In this document: in pieces, positions 18,219 to 26,810 of the stretch
Position numbering within the stretch: position 1 is the first letter of the stretch
Layout of the letters: each line of letters opens with the position of its first letter
Origin: JAKFYM01 sp964612065
Lineage (GTDB): Bacteria > Bdellovibrionota > UBA1018 > CAIPTA01
DNA: 64,000 nucleotides
Assembly: GCA_964612065.1 (NCBI GenBank)
Contig: CAZTCD010000007.1
Coordinates: 6,097 to 70,096 of the forward strand
Reading direction: 5' to 3'
The notes under the pieces: model-generated
What the model saw: the letters and a program-made list of their open reading frames with translations, nothing else
Database searches by the model: none
Told to the model about the DNA's origin: nothing
Made by a program: the position numbers and the translations under genes

Positions 18219-18686
18219 ATGTACGCCCGAATTCTGATGCTCGCAGCTGCTCTGCTTGGCTCTACCGCTGCCTATGCCTCCACTCACCGCCCTGATGCCT
18301 ATCAGGATCTCACCGCCGTTCCCCTCAAGCCCGGGCAGTCACCCCGCCTTTCGAACGGAGTGGGCGATCTTTCGGCCCGCGAAGGCCGCCACAAAGTGAA
18401 GCTTCCTCTGCAGCTCGAAGGGGTCATGGAGAAGGTGAAGAAGTCGAAATATAAGCCCAAGCGTGAAGCCAAGGCCAAGCCCTCTCAGCGCCGCAAAATC
18501 GTAAAGACGAAAAAGGCAAAGAGCCTGCCTCGTTTGGTTAAGGGAAAGAAACCCTCCCGCAAGAGCTCCTTCCGAGTGGAAGCTGTGGCTCCCGCCAAGC
18601 GCGCCAAGAGCAATACCCATCCCGTAGGCTTTGAGGAAGACCTTCCCATGCCTACCGCCCGTGATAGTTCCACTTCCGGTTTCTAG
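18219..18686 (+). CDS. Exported Lys/Arg-rich protein
   Basis: 155 residues. A signal peptide (cleavage after A-Y-A, about residue 20) leads into a highly basic mature chain, especially residues 70-130, where Lys, Arg and Pro alternate. A perfect AAGGAG sits six bases before the ATG. The composition suggests binding to a polyanion such as nucleic acid, LPS or teichoic-like polymer outside the cytoplasm, but that is inference. The gene has an unusual leader with two strong hairpins. Confidence 0.7.
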   Translation: MYARILMLAAALLGSTAAYASTHRPDAYQDLTAVPLKPGQSPRLSNGVGDLSAREGRHKVKLPLQLEGVMEKVKKSKYKPKREAKAKPSQRRKIVKTKKAKSLPRLVKGKKPSRKSSFRVEAVAPAKRAKSNTHPVGFEEDLPMPTARDSSTSGF

Positions 18687-18707
18687 GAGCCCTTTGCCGG
18701 TTTCGGT

Positions 18708-19973
18708 TTAGGAATCCGAGAGCCGCTTACGATCAGGTTTCCCGCTCGGAAGACGGGGAACCTTTTCGCATTCCTGCCACCAGTGTGGGCGCAGCTCGCG
18801 GCTGAGATTTTCCTTCGCGAACTGTTCCACGCGCGCCGATAGCTCGGCCTCGCTCAAGCGGCAGCCTGGTTTTCGCACATAAACCAGCCCCACCCTTTGC
18901 ACGGAGGCAATCTCTTTGCCGAAGGCCAGGCATTCGGCGATCTCGGGCATTCGTTCAAAGGCCGCCTCGATCAGCTGAGGAGCCACCTTGCGGCCGCCGA
19001 TATCGATCAGCTCCCGCGTGCGGGCCCGGTGCTGCAGCCGCCCTTCCCGAAGCTCGAAAAGATCTCCCGTGGCGAACCAGGCATCTCGAGCCTGAAACGC
19101 GCCTTCCGATCCCGAGCCGAGAAAAAGCTGGTCGCCCGAAAGCTCGAGCTCGCCCTCCGCGGAAAGCCGCGTTTCCGTGCCCAGGCTCTTTCCTTCCAGA
19201 AGCACGGGGCCGGCGGCTTCTGTCATCCCGAAGATCTCGAGAAGGACGGCGCGGCTCGAAGCCTTGAACTCGGCGGCCAGATTGGCTCGCAGGGGCGAGG
19301 TGAGAGAAACCACCTGGCCGGCATAGGCGCCCGTGCCTCCGAAGCGAAGCCATTGCTCGAGCAGGAAAGGATTGAGCGTAAGAAATTCCACCTTCTCTTC
19401 CTCGAAAATGCGGGCGGCCCCGGGGGCCCATTCGCTGAAAGGCAGAGGGGAGTACAAAACATCACTTCCGCGGGCGGCCGGAAGCAGGCAATGAAAGATC
19501 ACGCCGGCCATGCTCCAGGGGCGGAGGAGGGAGCAGGTGGGGCCGGAGCCGGGGAAAGCGCCAAGCAGTTGCTCGGTGGAGGCCAGAAGCGAGGCCTCGG
19601 AATGCAGGATCGCCTTCGGGTTCCCGGTGGTGCCGGAGGTGAATAGAACCAGCACTGCTTCCCGGGGAGGGTTTGCCGGCAGCTGGGCGAGAAGCAGCTC
19701 CCGCTCCAGGGGAGAGGAGGGAGGGAGGAGCACCAGGGGGGCGCGCTGGGTTACGGCAGAATAGATCGATCCCCAAAGCGCAGGTACCGTTGCGTTTTCC
19801 AGCAGGAGGTAGGGGCCGTGGGCCTCGAGGCCGCTATGAGAGGCAGGAGGGGAGAGGGCGCGGACTTCGGTTCTTGCGCCGTTCTTTTCGCCTGCCTCCA
19901 GCAGCTCGCGCAGGCGCAGGTTCCGGCAGCGGGATCCCAGAAGGGAGTAGATGCCTCGGGGGGCCTGGCCCAT
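18708..19973 (-). CDS. AMP-forming acyl/aminoacyl ligase (ANL family)
   Basis: 421 residues with the adenylation-enzyme core: phosphate-binding F-T-S-G-T-T-G-N-P-K (111-120), E-I-F-G-M-T-E, F-A-T-G-D-L, R-x-R-x-L-I-D-I-G-G-R-K-V hinge, and the C-terminal P-S-G-K-P-D-R containing the catalytic Lys. It should activate a carboxylate as an adenylate. Its ATG begins two bases after the stop of an acyl-carrier-protein gene, so the likely acceptor is that carrier's phosphopantetheine. It is shorter than typical 500-residue members, mostly by a compact N-terminus. The substrate is unknown. Confidence 0.85.
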   Translation of the reverse strand: MGQAPRGIYSLLGSRCRNLRLRELLEAGEKNGARTEVRALSPPASHSGLEAHGPYLLLENATVPALWGSIYSAVTQRAPLVLLPPSSPLERELLLAQLPANPPREAVLVLFTSGTTGNPKAILHSEASLLASTEQLLGAFPGSGPTCSLLRPWSMAGVIFHCLLPAARGSDVLYSPLPFSEWAPGAARIFEEEKVEFLTLNPFLLEQWLRFGGTGAYAGQVVSLTSPLRANLAAEFKASSRAVLLEIFGMTEAAGPVLLEGKSLGTETRLSAEGELELSGDQLFLGSGSEGAFQARDAWFATGDLFELREGRLQHRARTRELIDIGGRKVAPQLIEAAFERMPEIAECLAFGKEIASVQRVGLVYVRKPGCRLSEAELSARVEQFAKENLSRELRPHWWQECEKVPRLPSGKPDRKRLSDS

Positions 19974-19975
19974 GC

Positions 19976-20236
19976 TCAGCCTTTCGTTACCAGTTCGGCG
20001 ATGCTTTGCACGGTGAGGAAGTTTTTCCGGCCCGCACCGAATGCCGGGATCTTGCAGCTGAACTCTTTCTCCAGCCAGGTAAGAAGCTTCACCTGAAGAA
20101 GGGAGTCGATCCAGCCGTCCTGAAAAAGATCCCGGCTCTTCCGGATGGAGGAGAGATCCTCCGAAGAGGAAGGTTTGGCATCTTTCAGGAACTGAGCGAT
20201 TTTTTCTTCCTGGGTTTCCCTGTTGGCAGTGCTCAT
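19976..20236 (-). CDS. Acyl carrier protein-like phosphopantetheine carrier
   Basis: 86 residues, an all-helical carrier domain with the attachment motif D44-S45-L46 in the context D-G-W-I-D-S-L-L. Ser45 is the predicted 4'-phosphopantetheine site. It is encoded immediately upstream of an adenylating ligase, an arrangement like dltC/dltA or stand-alone NRPS loading pairs. It is not the fatty-acid-synthesis ACP: it has W and I before D-S-L and a Lys-rich surface rather than an acidic one, and no fab genes are adjacent. Confidence 0.8.
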   Translation of the reverse strand: MSTANRETQEEKIAQFLKDAKPSSSEDLSSIRKSRDLFQDGWIDSLLQVKLLTWLEKEFSCKIPAFGAGRKNFLTVQSIAELVTKG

Positions 20237-20268
20237 TCTTTTATCCTTCCCTGGGTTTCGAGGGGGGT

Positions 20269-21648
20269 TCAGATCTTCGCGTTTTCCGGAACGTAGATGC
20301 GATAGATGCTTTTCTCTTCGGCGTATTTGCGGAAGAGATCCGTAAACTGCTCCAGCGGGCGGAAGCTGGCCTCACCGCTCAGGCGGTCGAAGGTTTCCAC
20401 GAAAATGGTGGTTTCCTCATCGGAGAAATTCCCGAGGTTGGGCTTTACGTAGTTAGACAGGCCTTTGCCGCTGGCGGCTTCGAAGAAGTCGATGCCTTTT
20501 TCCTTGAGCTGGGATTTGAACTCCACGGCCTTGCGGCTGCGGGCGGGATCGCCGGCGCCTTCGTGCCATTCCACGGCCACTTTGTAGTGCTTGCGGTCGA
20601 GCACGCGCTTGGCCCATTCGTTTTTGGAGGCGTCTTTGCGGAGGTGCTCGTAGAGCACGGAATCATCGCAGCGGAGGTAGGCTTCCACGTCGGCTGGTAC
20701 TTTGAAGGAGCAGTTCTCGCTGCGGATATAGCGCTCCATCATCTTCTCGTAGCACACGCTCTTGTGGTGGAGATACACCATCAGGAACATGTGGTAGCGG
20801 GAGAGGAGAAAATCCTCGAACGAATAAATCGCGCGCTCCGACAGAGCGAGATGGGCGGTTTTGGCTTTGCCACCGCCTTTGCCTCCGGGGCTTTCGAGGT
20901 AAACGCCGAGGTTGGTGAGCAGCCAGTTGGCGTCGAATTTTCCGTAGCTCACTCCGGTATAATAGGAATCGCGCTGCAGGTAATCCATGCGGTCGGCGTC
21001 GATCTCGGAGGAGATGATCTGGTGGAGCACCTTGCGGAAGCTTACGCCCCGGTCGCGGAAGAAGTCGTCTTTGTCCTTGAGTGAAAGGTTCATCACGCAG
21101 GCGATATGCCAGGGCGTGAGGCCGAATTTTGCGAAGGCCTTCTCGAGCACCGGGGTGAGGGGCGAATCGAGGATGATCTTGAGGGTGTAGTCTTCGTGGG
21201 AGGCCTGGCGCTTCTGGTCTTTGCCGGAAACCTCGGGTGGGAGGCCGAGCTCGGCCACCGGAGGCATGGCGTGCTCGATGGCGTGGGAGAAGGGGCCGTG
21301 CCCGATATCGTGCAGGAGGGCGGTGATGCGGGCGAGGTAATAGTAGTTGTGGAAAACGTCCTGGCCCGAGAAAAAGTGGTTTTTGAAAATGCTCTGAAAA
21401 GCAGTGCCGGCGAGATGGCAGGCGCCGATCGAGTGGATATAGCGGTTGTGAACGGCGCAGGGGTAGGCGAATTCGGAGAAGCCGAGCTGCTTGATATTGC
21501 GCAGGCGCTGGAAGGCCAGGGAATCGATCACGGCGATTTCCCACGGATAGAGCTCGATCGGGCCGTGGATCACGTCGCGCACTTCAGTGATCTTCACTTT
21601 GCCCTTGCGCGGGATGCTGGAGAGGTGTCGCGGGTTGTTCTCGGTCAT
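20269..21648 (-). CDS. HD-superfamily phosphohydrolase (dNTPase-like)
   Basis: 459 residues from the ATG at 21648. The HD metal-site signature is present: R-Y-x-H-S-I-G, then L-L-H-D-I-G-H-G-P-F-S-H, and a distal E-I-D-A-D-R-M-D-Y-L-Q-R-D. This pattern is that of COG1078 / SAMHD1-type enzymes, which hydrolyse (deoxy)nucleoside triphosphates or related phosphoesters. The longer frame from 21729 would overlap the upstream cobalamin adenosyltransferase and is Arg-rich and unlike the family. It lies between that gene and the ACP gene in a same-strand run. Confidence 0.85.
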   Translation of the reverse strand: MTENNPRHLSSIPRKGKVKITEVRDVIHGPIELYPWEIAVIDSLAFQRLRNIKQLGFSEFAYPCAVHNRYIHSIGACHLAGTAFQSIFKNHFFSGQDVFHNYYYLARITALLHDIGHGPFSHAIEHAMPPVAELGLPPEVSGKDQKRQASHEDYTLKIILDSPLTPVLEKAFAKFGLTPWHIACVMNLSLKDKDDFFRDRGVSFRKVLHQIISSEIDADRMDYLQRDSYYTGVSYGKFDANWLLTNLGVYLESPGGKGGGKAKTAHLALSERAIYSFEDFLLSRYHMFLMVYLHHKSVCYEKMMERYIRSENCSFKVPADVEAYLRCDDSVLYEHLRKDASKNEWAKRVLDRKHYKVAVEWHEGAGDPARSRKAVEFKSQLKEKGIDFFEAASGKGLSNYVKPNLGNFSDEETTIFVETFDRLSGEASFRPLEQFTDLFRKYAEEKSIYRIYVPENAKI

Positions 21649-21700
21649 AAATGCGGGCTTCTTTCTTTTCTGCGCAGGCCAATGGGTGCGGCGGTGGCGA

Positions 21701-22288
21701 TCACGTCCAGGGGTCCTCGTGCACACCACCCCGGTGGTTGAGATAACGGGCCAGCACGAAGAGAGCGTCGGCCAGGCGATTGAGGTATTGCACGGCGAGC
21801 TCGGGCACGATCTCTCCGCTCTCCTTCAGCGCGATCACATCGCGCTCGGCTCTCCGGCAAATGGTGCGGGAGAGGTGAAGATGGCTTCCCAGGAGCGTGC
21901 CTCCCGGCAGGATGAAGCTGGTCATGGGCTGCAGGTAGGTTTCCCAGCCGTCGATCCTGCCTTCCATTGCGGAAATCGTGGCCAGATCTACATGGGTGCG
22001 ATCCTGACGAGATCCTGAAAAAGCCTCCTGGCCTTGCGCCACCCGTTCGGAGGCTTCCTTGGAAGCGAGCCAGGATCCGAGCGCGAAAATATCTTTCTGG
22101 ATTTGCAGCAACCAGAGGGTTTCTTCGTTATGCTTTTCCTTCCTGCAGAGGGAAACGCAAATGCCCAGGCAGGAGTTGAGTTCGTCGAGAGTTCCGTAGG
22201 CTTGCACGCGTCCGTGGGCTTTGCTTACACGCTCTCCGCCGAACAGCGCCGTTTGCCCTTTGTCACCGGTGCGAGTATAGATTTTCAT
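21701..22288 (-). CDS. ATP:cob(I)alamin adenosyltransferase, PduO type
   Basis: 195 residues. The N-terminal T-R-T-G-D-K-G-Q-T ATP-binding motif, G-T-L-D-E-L-N-S, and the C-terminal R-x-x-C-R-R-A-E-R-D and N-R-L-A-D-x-L-F-V-L-A-R segments define the PduO/MMAB family. It transfers the adenosyl group of ATP to cob(I)alamin, making coenzyme B12 for B12-dependent mutases or reductases. No B12-synthesis genes or cobalamin riboswitch are near. It leads a minus-strand run with the HD hydrolase, ACP and ligase. Confidence 0.93.
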   Translation of the reverse strand: MKIYTRTGDKGQTALFGGERVSKAHGRVQAYGTLDELNSCLGICVSLCRKEKHNEETLWLLQIQKDIFALGSWLASKEASERVAQGQEAFSGSRQDRTHVDLATISAMEGRIDGWETYLQPMTSFILPGGTLLGSHLHLSRTICRRAERDVIALKESGEIVPELAVQYLNRLADALFVLARYLNHRGGVHEDPWT

Positions 22289-22333
22289 AAAACCTTTTTA
22301 ACCCGACTCACGGCTTAAAGGAAAAAAATCGCA

Positions 22334-24190
22334 ATGCGTCAATCGCTGACCTTCCTTCGCTTTCTGGCTATTTTTCAGGTTCTCTTTCTGCTCGCGTCTT
22401 GTGCGAGCCTGCGTGGAAGCGCCCCTCACGAGCACGTTCCGCCTCCTCCTCCCCGCCCGGAAGTGGATCTCAGCCGCTATGACCAGCTCGTGGTGATCGG
22501 CACAAACGATTTTCACGGCTATCTGCGCCCCGTGGAAAGCAAGCTGGGCCAGGAAACGGTAGTGATCGGCGGAGCGGAATGGTTTGCCGGTTTCGTGAAC
22601 ATCCTGGAGCGCAAATATGGCGATAGCCTCATTCTCCTAGATGGGGGAGATATGTGGCAGGGAACCATCGATTCCAACACCTTCCGGGGACGCTCCGTGG
22701 TGGATTTCTACAATCTCCTTCCTTACCGGGCCGTGGCGGTGGGGAATCACGAGTTCGATTACGGGCCGCAGAGCAAGGGGGGGAAGGATCCGCTGGGCGC
22801 GGCCAAGGCGAATATGGCGGCGTCGCACTTTCCCTACGTGCAGGCGAACATCTATTGGAAGGGCACGAATAAGATCTGGTCGGAAAAGAATCTCGTGCCT
22901 TCGGTGCTGGTGGAAGCGGGAGGTTATAAAGTGGGCATCATCGGCCTCACCACCACCTCCACCCCCGGAAAAACCCTGCCCAAGCATGTGGAGAAGCTCG
23001 AGTTTCGCGATTTCGTGGAGCCCACGCTTTCGGAGGCGAAAAAACTGCGGGCCCGCGGCGCCGATATCGTGCTGATCACAATGCACGAGGGCGAGGGCAA
23101 GCCTGGAGATCCGGTGTATAAGCTCCTGCACGCGATTCCGAAAGGCACGGTGGATGGAGTGGTGGCCGGCCATTCCCATACCGAGGTGCATGAGTTCGTG
23201 AACGGGATCCCTGTGATCGAGAGCCGTACCCGCGGCCTCTACTTCGGCCGTTTCGATCTTTTCATCGATAAGGAAACGAGGAAGCTCAACCCTTCGCTGA
23301 CCCACATCTATGATATGCACATGATCTGCGGCACCTGGATGAAAAGCTCCGATACCTGCGATCAGAAAGCCGCCAAAGCCGCCATCGAAGACGGCAAAGC
23401 CAAGATGGAAGATTTCCTTCCTCTTCGCACGGTGGAGTATGAAGGGCAGGAGGTGTATCCGGATCCCTCCGTGAGAGGAACTCTTGATCCTTATTTCTCC
23501 AAGGTGGACAAGCGGAAGAGCGAGGTGGTGGGCCAGGCTCTCGCCGATTTCGACTGGTATGAAACAGGAGAGAACCAGATGGGCACTCTGGTGCTCGATG
23601 CGTTCCGCTGGAAATTTCCGCAGGCGAAAGTGATCGTGATGAACGGAGGGGGAATCCGCCGCCGCCTATTCAAAGGCCCGATCACCTTCGGTGATCTTTA
23701 CGAGATGACCCCTTTCGACAACGTGGCCGTGCTCGTGAAGGTGAACGGCAGCCAGCTGAAGGAGATGCTGCGGGTGCTGCTCTCGGGCTCGCACAAAGTG
23801 CCGATGGTTTCCGGCATCAAGGTGCGCTACTTCAACCGCGAGGATTCCGCTTTCGACCGTGACGTGAACGGCGACGGAAAAAAAGAGGATTGGGAAAAAG
23901 ACCGCCTCGATCCGATGGGGGGAGTGGTTTGGGAGGACACCGGAAAGCCTGTGGGCGATCACGAAGAGTTCCTTCTCGCCACCCTGGATTACCTGGTAGC
24001 GGGAGGAGATCACCTTACCCATGTATTCGATCCCATCCCGCTTTCAAAGCGCCGTTATTTCGATCTGGCGCCCCGGGATCTCATGGCTGAATACCTGAGA
24101 AAACACCCTGGGATCGAGCTGCCCCGAAAAGACCATCTGAGGCTGGTACCTGTGGTGGGCAAGGGAGCTTCGAGCTCCATTGAGCATTGA
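22334..24190 (+). CDS. 5'-nucleotidase / UshA-type metallophosphoesterase lipoprotein
   Basis: 618 residues. The signal sequence ends in a lipobox L-A-S-C (about residues 21-24), followed by a short Pro/His-rich linker. The metallophosphoesterase domain has T-N-D-F-H-G, G-D-M-W-Q-G-T, G-N-H-E-F-D-Y and G-H-S-H-T-E metal-site blocks, and the 5'-nucleotidase C-terminal domain has N-G-G-G-I-R and F-D-N. It should dephosphorylate nucleotides or sugar nucleotides at the cell envelope. AAAGGA precedes the ATG. Predicted membrane-anchored rather than free like E. coli UshA. Confidence 0.9.
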   Translation: MRQSLTFLRFLAIFQVLFLLASCASLRGSAPHEHVPPPPPRPEVDLSRYDQLVVIGTNDFHGYLRPVESKLGQETVVIGGAEWFAGFVNILERKYGDSLILLDGGDMWQGTIDSNTFRGRSVVDFYNLLPYRAVAVGNHEFDYGPQSKGGKDPLGAAKANMAASHFPYVQANIYWKGTNKIWSEKNLVPSVLVEAGGYKVGIIGLTTTSTPGKTLPKHVEKLEFRDFVEPTLSEAKKLRARGADIVLITMHEGEGKPGDPVYKLLHAIPKGTVDGVVAGHSHTEVHEFVNGIPVIESRTRGLYFGRFDLFIDKETRKLNPSLTHIYDMHMICGTWMKSSDTCDQKAAKAAIEDGKAKMEDFLPLRTVEYEGQEVYPDPSVRGTLDPYFSKVDKRKSEVVGQALADFDWYETGENQMGTLVLDAFRWKFPQAKVIVMNGGGIRRRLFKGPITFGDLYEMTPFDNVAVLVKVNGSQLKEMLRVLLSGSHKVPMVSGIKVRYFNREDSAFDRDVNGDGKKEDWEKDRLDPMGGVVWEDTGKPVGDHEEFLLATLDYLVAGGDHLTHVFDPIPLSKRRYFDLAPRDLMAEYLRKHPGIELPRKDHLRLVPVVGKGASSSIEH

Positions 24191-24307
24191 GGAGCGCTGA
24201 AATCCCTGGGAGCGAGGGGCTGCGGAGCTCCCCTTGAATAGCCAACTTTCTTCGCTGCTTTCCCGGGTTGGATGGCCCTAGCCGCTCCCGCAGGCTAAAA
24301 TAGAGGA

Positions 24308-26551
24308 ATGAAGGCTTCCGACATCCTCCACAAGCAGATCAAAGACGAATACGAGAAGCAGAACCGCATCCTTTCCTTCGACGAGTATCTCGAGCTCGTG
24401 AAAGGGGATCCGCAGCGGCAAACCCGCTCCTCGGCCCAGTACATCGTAGACATGATGGACCACTTCGGCCGCGAGGGGCCGCCTTCCGGCGCCGCCGGGC
24501 CACGACGCTTCAAGCTCTTCGACCAGGAGTTCGCCGATCCCCGCTTCCGCCTCATCGGGCAAGAGGCCGTGCAGGAAAGCATCTACCACATCCTGAAAAG
24601 CTTCATTCGCGAAGGGGTGAACAATAAACTCGTGCTGCTTCACGGCCCGAACGGCTCGGCGAAGAGCTCGATCATCAACTGCATGATGCGCGGCCTGGAG
24701 GAATACTCCGCCCGCAATGAGGGCGCCGTTTACCGTTTCCACTGGGTTTTTCCCGCGGATCGCTTCGGCAAGCCCGGCCTCGGCCTCGGCCGCGATGGCG
24801 CCGTGAAAGACGACGACACCCAGAGCTACGCCAAGCTGGCCGATACCGAGATCGCCGCCCGCATCTCCTGCGAGCTCCGCGATCATCCGCTCTTCCTGAT
24901 TCCGCAGGCCCAGCGCACTGCTTTTCTCAAAGAGCTCGGCCTGCCTTCCTCCTTCATCCTCTCGGAATACATCCAGAAGGGCGATCTCTCGCAGAAGAGC
25001 AAAAAAATCTTCGAGGCCCTGCTTCGCTCGCATAAGGGCGATTACAAAAAGGTGCTCCGCTATGTGCAGGTGGAGCGCTTCTATATCTCCAAGCGCTACC
25101 GCGATGCCGCCGTAACGATCGAGCCGCAGATGCACGTGGACGCCACCGCCCAGCAGATCACGATGGACCGCTCGGCCTCGATGCTGCCGAGCTCGCTTCA
25201 GTTTCTTTCCCTCTTTGATCTGCACGGCGATCTGGTGGACGGAAACCGCGGCATCGTGGAATACAACGATCTGCTCAAGCGCCCGATCGACGCCTTCAAA
25301 TACCTCCTCACCACCACCGAAACGGGAACGGTGAGCATAGGCGGTACCACGGCCTTCATCGACACCCTCCTCATCGGCACCTGCAACGAGGCCCAGCTCG
25401 ATGCCTTCAAGGAGTATCCGGATTTCCCGAGCTTCCGGGCGCGGATCGAGCTGGTGCGCGTGCCTTACCTCCTCGACTACAAAAAAGAGGCCGACATCTA
25501 CCGCACCCAGGTGCGCCGCCTCGCCGGCGATCGCCACGTGGCGCCTCACACCCTGGAGAGCGCTGCGCTCTGGGCCGTGCTCTGCCGCCTGAAGAAACCT
25601 AATGCCTCCCACTATCCCGGCAACTTTGCCTATCTCGTGAATTCGATCACGCCGATCGAAAAGGCCCGCCTCTTCGCGGAAACGGCGATGCCGGCTCGCC
25701 TGAGCTCCGAGGAGCGCAAGCTGCTCAAGAGCTATCTCGACGAGATCCGCGCCGAATACGGAGCCGTGCCCTATTACGAAGGCCGGGTGGGCCCGAGCCC
25801 ACGCGAGATGAAGATCATCCTGTTCAACGCTCTCGAGAGAAACGAGAAGGGCATCCTTTCGCCTCTCGGCCTGTTCGCGGAGCTTGAGGAGTTCGTGAAG
25901 CGCACCTCGGAATACGACTACCTTCGCGAGGATGTGGTGGAGGGCTTCCACGATTGCCGCGCCTTCATCCAAACTTCGCGCGATACCTATCTCGACGGCC
26001 TCGACGCCGAGATCCGCTCCTGCCTCGGCGTGCACGATGAGCGGCAGTACGAATCCTTCCTGAAGCGTTATATCGTGAACGTGACGGCTTACCTCAAGAA
26101 AGAGAAGATCCGCAACCCGGTTACGGATCGCCTGGAGAACGCCGACAACTCGCTCATGGACGAGTTCGAAAAGGTGGTGGGCGTGCTCGAAGATCGCGAG
26201 CATTTCCGCCAGAACATCATGACCCAGCTGGGCGTTTACGCGCTTGAGAACCCCAGCACCCAACGCGAGGGGATGGATTACGCGCGCGTATTCCCGGATC
26301 TGATGAAAAAAATCCGCGACTTCTATATCGACGAGCATTCCCAGCTGATGAAGCGGGTGCACGACGCGATCACGCTGTTCGAGCAGAGAGCCGGAGGGCA
26401 TGTGCCTTCCGATACCCGCACCCGCACCGTGGAGCAGATCGAGGCCGAGAAGATGGCGCTCTCGATGGTGGATAATATGAAGCAGAAGTTCGGATATAAC
26501 GAGGTGAGCGCACGCGAGGCGTTCGTGTATCTGTTTCAGAAGCGGTATTAA
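24308..26551 (+). CDS. prkA: Serine protein kinase / AAA+ protein PrkA
   Basis: 747 residues. The PrkA AAA domain carries Walker A G-P-N-G-S-A-K-S (about residues 113-120) and the family block that senses a Lys-rich kinase-like C-terminal domain. The N-terminal region contains S-F-D-E-Y-L-E-L. PrkA (E. coli YeaG) is linked to stress and stationary-phase responses, with reports of kinase and Lon-like activity. It is about 100 residues longer than YeaG, and the usual partners yeaH (DUF444) and spoVR are not adjacent. GAGG lies only one base before the ATG, unusually tight. Confidence 0.92.
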   Translation: MKASDILHKQIKDEYEKQNRILSFDEYLELVKGDPQRQTRSSAQYIVDMMDHFGREGPPSGAAGPRRFKLFDQEFADPRFRLIGQEAVQESIYHILKSFIREGVNNKLVLLHGPNGSAKSSIINCMMRGLEEYSARNEGAVYRFHWVFPADRFGKPGLGLGRDGAVKDDDTQSYAKLADTEIAARISCELRDHPLFLIPQAQRTAFLKELGLPSSFILSEYIQKGDLSQKSKKIFEALLRSHKGDYKKVLRYVQVERFYISKRYRDAAVTIEPQMHVDATAQQITMDRSASMLPSSLQFLSLFDLHGDLVDGNRGIVEYNDLLKRPIDAFKYLLTTTETGTVSIGGTTAFIDTLLIGTCNEAQLDAFKEYPDFPSFRARIELVRVPYLLDYKKEADIYRTQVRRLAGDRHVAPHTLESAALWAVLCRLKKPNASHYPGNFAYLVNSITPIEKARLFAETAMPARLSSEERKLLKSYLDEIRAEYGAVPYYEGRVGPSPREMKIILFNALERNEKGILSPLGLFAELEEFVKRTSEYDYLREDVVEGFHDCRAFIQTSRDTYLDGLDAEIRSCLGVHDERQYESFLKRYIVNVTAYLKKEKIRNPVTDRLENADNSLMDEFEKVVGVLEDREHFRQNIMTQLGVYALENPSTQREGMDYARVFPDLMKKIRDFYIDEHSQLMKRVHDAITLFEQRAGGHVPSDTRTRTVEQIEAEKMALSMVDNMKQKFGYNEVSAREAFVYLFQKRY

Positions 26552-26610
26552 GGGTTAGGCGCGGAGCGGGCGGCGGATGGAGGCAGCGGCTTTCCCCGTA
26601 GGCGGCCGGA

Positions 26611-26646
26611 GCTTGCGTGGCTTGCGTGGCTTGCGTGGCTTGCGTG
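26611..26646. repeat. Four perfect copies of GCTTGCGTG
   Basis: A 9-bp unit repeats four times head to tail in the gap between prkA and the convergent gene at 26811. A looser tandem of ATGCCCAGCTC-like units follows around 26724-26748. Neither looks coding, and the units are too short and unspaced to be a CRISPR array. Confidence 0.85.
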
Positions 26647-26810
26647 GTTTTCCCCGCTCGCGATAACGCAACTAGTCCTCCGCGCAGAGGTCGCTATGCG
26701 TTACGCCCGGCTCTACCCCAACTCTATGCCCAGCTCCATGCCCAGCTCGCCGTTCATAGGGATTTACCTTTTTGCCAGGCCATTCGCCAAACAGCTAGCG
26801 GAAAAACTAC

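Noticed and set aside
24278..26401. 707-codon minus-strand open frame opposite prkA
   Set aside because: Antisense shadow; prkA has Walker A and full-length family match.
26611..26646. CRISPR-like repeats
   Set aside because: Nine-base units without spacers; a simple tandem repeat.
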